The notes under the pieces were generated by a model. The model was given only the letters and a program-made list of their open reading frames with translations. It ran no database searches and was not told where the DNA came from. Below are positions 30,458-35,532 of a stretch of DNA of 35,532 bases, in pieces. Origin of the DNA: an uncultured Collinsella sp. (GTDB lineage: Bacteria; Actinomycetota; Coriobacteriia; Coriobacteriales; Coriobacteriaceae); contig CAAEBN010000011.1 in the NCBI GenBank assembly GCA_900754075.1, positions 1 through 35,532 on the forward strand. The letters are read 5' to 3'. A program made the translations under genes and the position numbers. Within the stretch, counting starts at the first letter, position 1. Every line of letters starts with the position of its first letter.

Positions 30458-31672
30458 TTAGCAAGTGGGATATTCGCCTTCCCAGACGATGCGACGATAC
30501 TGGTCGGGGTCCGTGTCGCCCTCGGTGGAGAAGCAGAGCACGGAGCTCGTCTTATCCAGGCCGATGAGCTCCTTGAGCTCGGCGTACTCGGGATCGAGCA
30601 TGAGGGTCTCGACCAGGCCGGTGGTCACAGCGCCGGACTCGCCGGAGATGACGCGCGGGTCGCCCTTCTCGGGAGCGCCCAGGGTGCGCATGCCGCGAGC
30701 AGTGACCCAGTCGGGGCAGGACACGAAGGCGGTGGTGTGGTTGCGCAGAATATCCCAGCCCAGAATGTTGGGCTCGCCGCAGCACAGACCGGCCATGATG
30801 GAGGGCATGTCACCGTCCACGATGCGCGGGTCGCCGTCGCCGGCGGCAGCGCCCTTGTACAGGCAGGCGGCAGGAGCGCACTCGACCACGACGAAGGTGG
30901 GCGGGTTATCGGGATAAAGGTTGGTGAAGTAGCCCACCACGGCGCCGGCGAGCGAACCCACGCCAGCCTGGACAAAGACGTGCGTCGGGCGGTTGATGGC
31001 CATCTCGCGCAGCTGCTCGGCAGCCTCGGAGGCCATGGTGCCGTAACCCTCCATGATCCAGGACGGGATCTTCTCGTAGCCCTCCCAGGCGGTGTCCTGA
31101 ACGATGACGCCGCGCTCGCAGGCGTCGGCCTCGGCGGCGGCCATGCGCACGCACTCGTCGTAGTTGACCTCTTCGATGGTCACCGTGGCGCCCTCGGCGG
31201 CGATGTTATCGAAGCGGGGCTTGGTGGAACCCTTGGGCATGTGCACGACGGCCTTCTGGCCCAGCTTGTTGGCAGCCCATGCCACGCCGCGGCCATGGTT
31301 GCCGTCGGTGGCGGTAAAGAAGGTGGCCTGGCCAAAGTCCTTGGCAAGCTGATCGGAGGTCAGGTAATCGAAGGTGCAGTCGGCAACGTCCTTGCCGGTC
31401 TCGTCGGCAATGTAGTTAGCCATGGCAAACGAGCCGCCCAGAACCTTAAAGGCGTTGAGGCCAAAGCGATAGCTCTCGTCCTTAACGCACAGGTTGGACA
31501 GGCCCAGGCGAGCGGCCTGGCCGTCCAGGCGGGCAAGCGGAGTGACGGTGTACTGGGGGAACGACTGGTGGAAGGCGCGGGCCTTCTTCACGTGGTCGAG
31601 ACTCATGATTCCCAAGTGCTTGTCATCGCTCTTGGGCATCGTGTTGCCCGCCCACTGGATCTTATCGGCCAT
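30458..31672 (-). CDS. ygeX: 2,3-diaminopropionate ammonia-lyase
   Basis: 404 aa. A PLP enzyme of fold type II that converts 2,3-diaminopropionate to pyruvate and two ammonia. The PLP lysine is in FGLNAFKVLGGSFA near residue 76. TATDGNHGRGVAWAANKLGQ near 118 binds the cofactor and substrate, and QAGVGSLAGAVVGYF near 225 is the phosphate-binding glycine loop. Length matches E. coli YgeX (about 400 aa). In gut anaerobes this gene belongs to the set reported to be needed for anaerobic urate use, consistent with diaminopropionate as an intermediate. The ATG at 31672 has an AAGGAG site. It is the first gene of ygeX-ygeY-ygeW and is divergent from a YheO/DauR-type regulator. Confidence 0.95.
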   Translation of the reverse strand: MADKIQWAGNTMPKSDDKHLGIMSLDHVKKARAFHQSFPQYTVTPLARLDGQAARLGLSNLCVKDESYRFGLNAFKVLGGSFAMANYIADETGKDVADCTFDYLTSDQLAKDFGQATFFTATDGNHGRGVAWAANKLGQKAVVHMPKGSTKPRFDNIAAEGATVTIEEVNYDECVRMAAAEADACERGVIVQDTAWEGYEKIPSWIMEGYGTMASEAAEQLREMAINRPTHVFVQAGVGSLAGAVVGYFTNLYPDNPPTFVVVECAPAACLYKGAAAGDGDPRIVDGDMPSIMAGLCCGEPNILGWDILRNHTTAFVSCPDWVTARGMRTLGAPEKGDPRVISGESGAVTTGLVETLMLDPEYAELKELIGLDKTSSVLCFSTEGDTDPDQYRRIVWEGEYPTC

Positions 31673-31764
31673 ACGGTGAACTCCTTAAGTCCTCTCTTGC
31701 CGGCCCCCGCATACGCGTTTCAGCCCGATCCCATTCACACGACTGAACTTTTATGTGGATGCCA

Positions 31765-31779
31765 AACAAAAAGTTTGTT
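31765..31779. promoter_or_regulatory. Candidate operator 1, ygeX-regulator intergenic region
   Basis: AACAAAAAGTTTGTT is an inverted repeat (AACAAA/TTTGTT, three centre bases). It matches a second site at 31816 in 12 of 15 positions. It lies 93 bases before the ygeX start. Confidence 0.5.
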
Positions 31780-31815
31780 AGTAATGTTCTATCACACTTT
31801 TTGATTGGTATATCT

Positions 31816-31830
31816 AACGAATTGTTTGTT
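31816..31830. promoter_or_regulatory. Candidate operator 2, ygeX-regulator intergenic region
   Basis: AACGAATTGTTTGTT resembles operator 1 and starts exactly 51 bp from it, close to five helical turns, so both would face the same side of the DNA. It lies 120 bases before the regulator's ATG. Confidence 0.5.
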
Positions 31831-31949
31831 GCCGTAATCGGTACTTTTTCGCCGCCGAACGGTCATGAATTGCCTTGTTGATGGATTTGTTTGCGGTCAT
31901 GTGTGGTTTATGGCACAGTGAGCCCAAACTAATTTTTAGGAAGGTACCC

Positions 31950-32603
31950 ATGACCCCCGCACAGATTGAGTTTTACAAGCGCCTCGCACACGGTCTGGCG
32001 CTCCAATTTGGCCCCAACTGCGAAGTCGTCGTCCACGATCTGGAGACCGAGGACGTGGACCACTCCATCGTAGTGATCGAAAACGGCCACGTCAGCGGGC
32101 GCAAACTGGGTGACGGCCCCAGCCATATCGTGTTTGAGTCCATGCACGAGGGCGCCACCGATGTACACGACCGCGAGCCGTACCTCACTAAAACCACCGA
32201 CGGTAAGCTGCTCAAATCGTCGACGATCTTTATCCGCAACGACGAGGGCAAGCCCGTCGGCATTTTGGGCATTAACTTTGACATTACGCTCATGAAGGCT
32301 TTTGAGCGCTCGCTCGACGCCTTTACCGGTACCGGCGGCACGGGCTATACCGAGCCCGAGCCCATTACCAAGAACATCGGCGACCTGCTCGAGGACCTGC
32401 TGCACGAGTGCGAGCAGTTTGTGGGCAAGCCGGCGGCGCTCATGACCAAAGACGAGCGCATTCGTGCCATTGGCTACCTCGACCGTCGCGGCGCCTTCCT
32501 CATTTCCAAGTCGAGCGAGCGCGCCTGCGAGTTCTTTGGCATCTCAAAGTACAGCTTCTATAGCTACCTCAACGAGGCCAAGGCGGCAGCCGGCGACAAG
32601 TAG
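31950..32603 (+). CDS. YheO/DauR-type PAS-HTH transcription regulator
   Basis: 217 aa. The N-terminal YheO-like PAS domain (about residues 8-115) has LAHGLALQFGPNCEVVVHDLE, then SIVVIENGHVSGRKLGDGPS and SSTIFIRNDEGKPVGILGINFDIT, all family marks. The C-terminal helix-turn-helix (about 165-212) contains DRRGAFLISKSSERACEFFGISKYSFYSYLNEAK. DauR in Pseudomonas controls D-arginine use by sensing a small molecule; related proteins control amino-acid and purine catabolism. Divergence from ygeX and the paired operators between them make control of ygeX-ygeY-ygeW the natural guess. The ATG at 31950 has AGGAAGG five bases before it; the longer reading from 31875 has no such site. Confidence 0.88.
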   Translation: MTPAQIEFYKRLAHGLALQFGPNCEVVVHDLETEDVDHSIVVIENGHVSGRKLGDGPSHIVFESMHEGATDVHDREPYLTKTTDGKLLKSSTIFIRNDEGKPVGILGINFDITLMKAFERSLDAFTGTGGTGYTEPEPITKNIGDLLEDLLHECEQFVGKPAALMTKDERIRAIGYLDRRGAFLISKSSERACEFFGISKYSFYSYLNEAKAAAGDK

Positions 32604-32605
32604 GC

Positions 32606-32641
32606 ACTCGCCTAGATTGCCCTCCCCTTTTGGGCGCGAGT
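32606..32641 (+). terminator. Weak hairpin after the regulator gene
   Basis: ACTCGC (32606-32611) pairs with GCGAGT (32636-32641), and GCCC/GGGC (32619-32622, 32632-32635) forms an inner stem. It starts three bases after the stop. No T-run follows, so termination is uncertain. Confidence 0.35.
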
Positions 32642-32685
32642 TCTGGAAAGCACGAATCCAAGACCGAGCCGCTTGGGAAGTTCCA

Positions 32686-32691
32686 TATAAT
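32686..32691 (+). promoter_or_regulatory. Candidate -10 box for the membrane-protein gene
   Basis: A perfect TATAAT lies 35 bases before the ATG at 32726. A matching -35 is not clear (GACCGA 18 bases upstream is weak). Confidence 0.4.
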
Positions 32692-32725
32692 CGATGTCAT
32701 TAGTATTTCGAAAGGATGGAACAGA

Positions 32726-33712
32726 ATGGCGTTGAGCAAGGCATCATGCACCGGTCGCGGATTGATTCCGGCAATTGGTGGACATGTGCACCGCATGTTC
32801 GATGAGGGTGAAGACGACCTGTTTTCGCTGAGCCTTGATGACGTGATGGATGATCGCCCGTGGACCGCCGACGAACTCATGGGCGGCGGGGCTCGCCCGT
32901 CAAACCCCAATCCCGCACTTGCGCCTAAGCCCGCATCTGCGCCGACTCCTGCGCAGTCGCCCGTTTCGACGCCCGCGCCTACGCCCGCACCCACTTCAGC
33001 GCCCACACCCGCTCCCCGCCCCGCAAGCGACCCGTCCGAGACGGCGGCATTTCTCGCTGCAGCGACGCAGGGCAAATCGGCCGACAGCACCGTTATGTAC
33101 AGCGCCCAGCAGTTGCCTGTTCCTGCGGCACGCAAGCCTCCGGTCGCAAGGCTCGATGAGCCCGTTGCCCATCAGGTTGCCCACGATTCCTGGGCTGCAA
33201 CCGATCTGGATGAGACCTCTACCGGCATGCCGGCGCTCGATGTTCCGGTTAACCCGCTTTTTGCCGCCAACACGAGCGCCGCGGACTATGAGGGCGGTGC
33301 GGCATATTCCGATTATTCCGATGGCTATACTGGCACCGGTCGCATCGAGACCGAGGATTATGGCACCGCATCGAGCGATTATCTCAACGATCCGTACGCT
33401 GCCACGCCTGCACCGGAATATGACCCGGAGGCCGCGTCCGCGCCGGCGTATACCAAAAGCACGGGCGAAGAGCGCTTCGCCGATTATTACGCCAAGGAAA
33501 AGGCGCTGCGTTTCTCGGAATTTCCGCAGGCAGTCAAGGTTGCCTTTATCGCCATTGTCATTGCCCTGCTCGGTGTCATTGCGTTTGAGGGATTCCAGCT
33601 GTTCCGCGGCCCCACCCAAGCGGAGTCGGAGACCCAACAAAAAGAGGACGATAACCAGTACCTGGACATCAACACCCTCAAGGGCGACCCCAACGACAGG
33701 GACGACGAGTAG
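32726..33712 (+). CDS. Pro/Ala-rich single-pass membrane protein, unknown function
   Basis: 328 aa; I do not recognise the family. The N-terminal 55 residues contain an acidic motif (MFDEGEDDLFSLSLDDVMDD, then RPWTADELMGGG). A Pro/Ala/Ser/Thr-rich stretch follows (about residues 60-105), then a long, probably disordered region rich in Asp, Ala and Tyr. One hydrophobic segment, VAFIAIVIALLGVIAFEGFQLF, lies near residues 272-293, followed by a charged tail of about 35 residues. There is no signal peptide at the start, so most of the protein is likely cytoplasmic with a short outside tail, or the reverse. The ATG at 32726 has AAAGGAT upstream; the longer frame from 32630 has none. The layout recalls scaffold or anti-sigma-like proteins, but no domain supports either. 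Confidence 0.7.
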   Translation: MALSKASCTGRGLIPAIGGHVHRMFDEGEDDLFSLSLDDVMDDRPWTADELMGGGARPSNPNPALAPKPASAPTPAQSPVSTPAPTPAPTSAPTPAPRPASDPSETAAFLAAATQGKSADSTVMYSAQQLPVPAARKPPVARLDEPVAHQVAHDSWAATDLDETSTGMPALDVPVNPLFAANTSAADYEGGAAYSDYSDGYTGTGRIETEDYGTASSDYLNDPYAATPAPEYDPEAASAPAYTKSTGEERFADYYAKEKALRFSEFPQAVKVAFIAIVIALLGVIAFEGFQLFRGPTQAESETQQKEDDNQYLDINTLKGDPNDRDDE

Positions 33713-33749
33713 CGAGGGTTAAGGGAGGGCCGGAAGAGCCGGCGGCACA

Positions 33750-35072
33750 TTACGGCTCCAAAAGCCCTGCCATAAAGATGGGCAGATACAGCACGTCACC
33801 ATCGCGGTGAAGATTGCATTCCGCAAGTACCAGGGCGTGATCGATTCCGTAACCCTTCGTTGCCAGTGCGTTATCGAGCGCCGCGTGGGACTTAAAGCTC
33901 TTGCCCGATTTGACCTCGATGGCGAGCACTTCCCCATCGAGCGTCTCTTCCACAAAATCGAGCTCACCGACCTTTTTGGACGTAAAATAACGCAATCTAA
34001 ATCCATGAGCTTTGAGCTCTTGGGCAACGAAGCCCTCGAATGCCGCCCCCATATTCATGCCAAAGGCGTCTTCCGCCTCCCCATCAAAAACGCCTTGGGC
34101 GACCTTTTTGGAATACGACGACATGAGCATTCCGGTGTCCAAGTAAAACAGTTTAAACAGATTTCGTTGCTCCCCCAATAAAAGGGGTGCCACGGGCGCC
34201 GTTACGTTATACACGGGAAGCGCAACACCCGCCTCCGATAGCCAGAGAAAATGATCTGTCACCTGCGAAAAACGTTTGACGCCGTTAATCGATGACAGTT
34301 TGAATCGCTTGTTTTTGGAGCCAGCCTCGCTGGGAATCAAATCATAGATATCGCGAATAACCAAGCGTAGCTCGGGCGGAGCGTACTTTGCGATGTCATC
34401 GCGATATAGGGCGTGAAGATCGCGGTGAATGTTTCGAACCTCGTCGACATTGCGCGTCGCCAAGAAGGAATTGACCGCGTCGGGCATGCCTCCCACCACC
34501 ACATACTGATGGAACAGATCGAGCAAGCGGTCATACAGGTAGCCGGGGAGCCCCCCTTCATCCTTTAGACAGCCCCTGAGCATGTCAAACACGCTGGCAC
34601 CAACGCCATTTGCCCAGCAAAACTCCTCAAAGTCGAGCGGGTACATCTGGACCTGCTCGACATACCCCACCGGTAGGGAATCGATGCCCTCGAGCTCAAC
34701 GCCAAGGAGCGATCCGGTAAGGATGTATCGAAAGTCGCCGCGCTGGACCAGGTATTTGATAAACGTCACTACGTTGGGGCATCGCTGCACCTCGTCGATA
34801 ACCACAACGGTCTTGTTCGCAACCATCGGCTGCGTTGCAGCAATAGACATGCGCATAAGCAGGTCATCCGCGCTTTTTGCCGCCAAAAACGAATCGCGCA
34901 CGGACGCGTCGGCGATAAGGTCGAACGTCACGACATTTTCGAACGATTCGTTTGCAAAGACGTTGACCAGATATGACTTTCCTACCTGTCGGGCGCCCTT
35001 GACCAAAAGAGCCTTGTTAGGCGACGAGGCAAGCCAAGATTCAAACTGTGCTTTCGCTTTTCTCTGCAGCAT
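33750..35072 (-). CDS. AAA-type ATPase with DUF4143 domain
   Basis: 440 aa. The N-terminal AAA_14 domain has the Walker A motif GARQVGKS at residues 26-33 and the Walker B motif VVVIDEVQRCPN near 93-104, with a sensor-like YILTGSLLGVELEG near 119. The C-terminal DUF4143 domain ends with a restriction-endonuclease-like core, VGELDFVEETLDGEVLAIEVKSGKS. Proteins of this type are common in gut bacteria, often in many copies per genome. Their role is unknown; links to defence or toxin-like functions have been suggested only loosely. The ATG at 35072 (MLQRKAKAQFESW) matches the usual start of the family; the frame stays open 39 codons upstream through the direct repeats, but that part encodes repeat-derived residues. 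The gene has visibly lower GC than its neighbours, suggesting transfer. Confidence 0.88.
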   Translation of the reverse strand: MLQRKAKAQFESWLASSPNKALLVKGARQVGKSYLVNVFANESFENVVTFDLIADASVRDSFLAAKSADDLLMRMSIAATQPMVANKTVVVIDEVQRCPNVVTFIKYLVQRGDFRYILTGSLLGVELEGIDSLPVGYVEQVQMYPLDFEEFCWANGVGASVFDMLRGCLKDEGGLPGYLYDRLLDLFHQYVVVGGMPDAVNSFLATRNVDEVRNIHRDLHALYRDDIAKYAPPELRLVIRDIYDLIPSEAGSKNKRFKLSSINGVKRFSQVTDHFLWLSEAGVALPVYNVTAPVAPLLLGEQRNLFKLFYLDTGMLMSSYSKKVAQGVFDGEAEDAFGMNMGAAFEGFVAQELKAHGFRLRYFTSKKVGELDFVEETLDGEVLAIEVKSGKSFKSHAALDNALATKGYGIDHALVLAECNLHRDGDVLYLPIFMAGLLEP

Positions 35073-35084
35073 AAGTGCATCCCT

Positions 35085-35220
35085 TATTACGTGCTGTTTT
35101 AGCACTAGGATACACTTTTCCGCGGTTGTTAGGTGCTCATTTCGACACTTTTCTGAGGTTTTAAAGTGTGCATTACGACATTTTTCCATACTTTTACATG
35201 GGCGATTTCGACACTTTTTC
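35085..35220. repeat. Four iterated repeats upstream of the DUF4143 ATPase
   Basis: On the minus strand, units starting GAAAA(A)GTGTCG begin at 35220, 35186, 35153 and 35120, spaced 34, 33 and 33 bases. The best conserved part is AGTGTCGAAATG followed by CAC and an AT-rich stretch; the last unit keeps only GAAAAGTGT and carries a GTGCT/AGCAC inverted repeat. The array ends about 13 bases before the ATPase start, so it overlaps its promoter and leader region. Confidence 0.75.
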
Positions 35221-35245
35221 TGATTTAAGCCTAGCAGCAGCTGGC

Positions 35246-35293
35246 GAAATCAAGCGCTGCCCGCGCGTCATTTCAAACGCGGCGCTTGATTTC
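35246..35293. promoter_or_regulatory. 12-bp palindrome holding the -35 of the riboswitch promoter
   Basis: GAAATCAAGCGC (35246-35257) pairs perfectly with GCGCTTGATTTC (35282-35293), with a GCGT/ACGC stem inside. The right arm contains TTGATT (35286-35291), a plausible -35; TAGACT (35310-35315) lies 18 bases on. This could be an operator over the promoter of the riboswitch transcript or a repeat element. Confidence 0.5.
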
Positions 35294-35342
35294 TGTCCGC
35301 GCGTGCTGATAGACTCCATCGTGCCCGCAAGGAGCGGGCGCG

Positions 35343-35431
35343 TTTTATCCAGAGTCGGGGTAGAGAGTTGGCTCCACGATCCCGACGCCAACCGGCCAAG
35401 AGGCACGGTGGCCCTGCCAACATCGATGAAA
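35343..35431 (+). ncRNA. SAM-family riboswitch (SAM-I/IV clan)
   Basis: S-box marks are visible in order: TTATCCAGAG (35345-35354), stem P2 GTCGGG/CCCGAC (35354-35359 with 35381-35386), an internal loop with GTAGAG opposite CACGAT, and a pseudoknot between TTGGC (35368-35372) and GCCAA (35387-35391), part of GCCAACC. A P3-like stem GGCCA/TGGCC (35394-35398, 35409-35413) follows. P1 forms from TTTTATC (35343-35349) and GATGAAA (35425-35431). P1 abuts the GGAG ribosome-binding site, so SAM binding would probably block translation of what follows. A GC-rich hairpin (GCCCGC/GCGGGC) precedes it. The typical SAM-I P4 is not obvious, so a variant class is possible. Confidence 0.75.
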
Positions 35432-35440
35432 GGAGTCCGT

Positions 35441-35530
35441 ATGGACAATTTCTGGCTCTTCGGTGGTTTCTGTGGGAGAGATTCCGGCATAGGCCCAGCT
35501 CAGCGGGCGAAAACAACGATCTGGAACTGA
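35441..35530 (+). CDS. 29-residue ORF directly after the SAM riboswitch
   Basis: It starts at ATG 35441 with AAAGGAG six bases before it and ends at TGA 35528-35530. The peptide begins MDNFWLFGGFCGRDSG and ends KTTIWN; I do not recognise it. Position and strong ribosome-binding site suggest it is translated under riboswitch control, either as a small protein or as a leader peptide for the gene beyond the window. It is too short to prove by sequence alone. Confidence 0.4.
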   Translation: MDNFWLFGGFCGRDSGIGPAQRAKTTIWN

Positions 35531-35532
35531 AA

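Noticed and set aside
22648..31672. Selenocysteine-encoding TGA in the selenium-linked island
   Set aside because: All eight genes read through at normal family length without an in-frame TGA, and no SECIS-like element was needed to explain them.
33729..33743. GCCGG/CCGGC hairpin between convergent genes as a terminator
   Set aside because: The stem is only five base pairs and has no T-run on either side.
35073..35189. N-terminal extension of the DUF4143 ATPase starting at 35189
   Set aside because: The extra 39 codons are translated repeat units; the ATG at 35072 has an AAGG site and gives the usual family N-terminus.
35085..35220. CRISPR array
   Set aside because: Units diverge, have no constant repeat with variable spacers, no cas genes are nearby and the repeats continue into a gene leader.

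Overview
The window reads as chromosome from a high-GC anaerobic actinobacterium of the class Coriobacteriia, most likely Collinsella or a close relative. The basis is the ribosomal-protein gene order and sequences, the high GC and codon use, and short palindromic intergenic repeats of a kind I associate with Collinsella. This assignment is inference. No rRNA, tRNA or CRISPR array was seen.

Left part (1-12,400). The left edge cuts an IS110-family transposase. After it come, mostly on the minus strand, a Cof-type HAD phosphatase with a ribosome-binding site buried in a leader hairpin, adenine deaminase (ade), tyrosyl-tRNA synthetase (tyrS) and a large U32-family protein (RlhA-like). A class A penicillin-binding protein runs divergently on the plus strand. 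Next come argR, a glycosyltransferase-like gene and truA. Several of these genes end in clear intrinsic terminators.

Centre (12,430-22,430). This is one long minus-strand translation operon: rplE, rpsN, rpsH, rplF, rplR, rpsE, rpmD, rplO, secY, adk, map, infA, rpmJ, rpsM, rpsK, rpsD, rpoA, rplQ. It ends in a textbook terminator at 12,439-12,469. The operon starts abruptly at rplE, without the usual upstream rplN-rplX part. Perfect stem-loops sit in most of its wider gaps.

Right centre (22,650-32,600). This is a selenium-linked molybdenum hydroxylase and purine-breakdown island: xdhC, yqeB, yqeC (accessory proteins for a labile-selenium molybdenum hydroxylase), mocA (molybdopterin cytidylyltransferase), hyuA (hydantoinase/dihydropyrimidinase family), ygeW (carbamoyltransferase-like), ygeY (M20 hydrolase) and ygeX (2,3-diaminopropionate ammonia-lyase). 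A YheO/DauR-type regulator is divergent from ygeX, and the shared region holds two copies of an imperfect palindrome 51 bp apart. Together with ade this suggests anaerobic use of purines such as urate, xanthine or adenine for carbon, nitrogen and energy. The hydroxylase subunits themselves (xdhD, ygfK, ssnA and others) are not in the window.

Right end (32,600-35,532). Here lie a Pro/Ala-rich single-pass membrane protein of unknown function, an AAA/DUF4143 ATPase preceded by four 33-34 bp direct repeats, and a SAM-family riboswitch followed by a 29-codon ORF at the window edge.

The most unusual feature overall is a set of small palindromic elements placed at gene 3' ends. One family (B) occurs three times as a near-perfect 21-25 bp hairpin. 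Family A is a 31 bp hairpin that stands next to B at one locus and as a half copy next to B at another. Two further elements near the left end share the GGGAC core.
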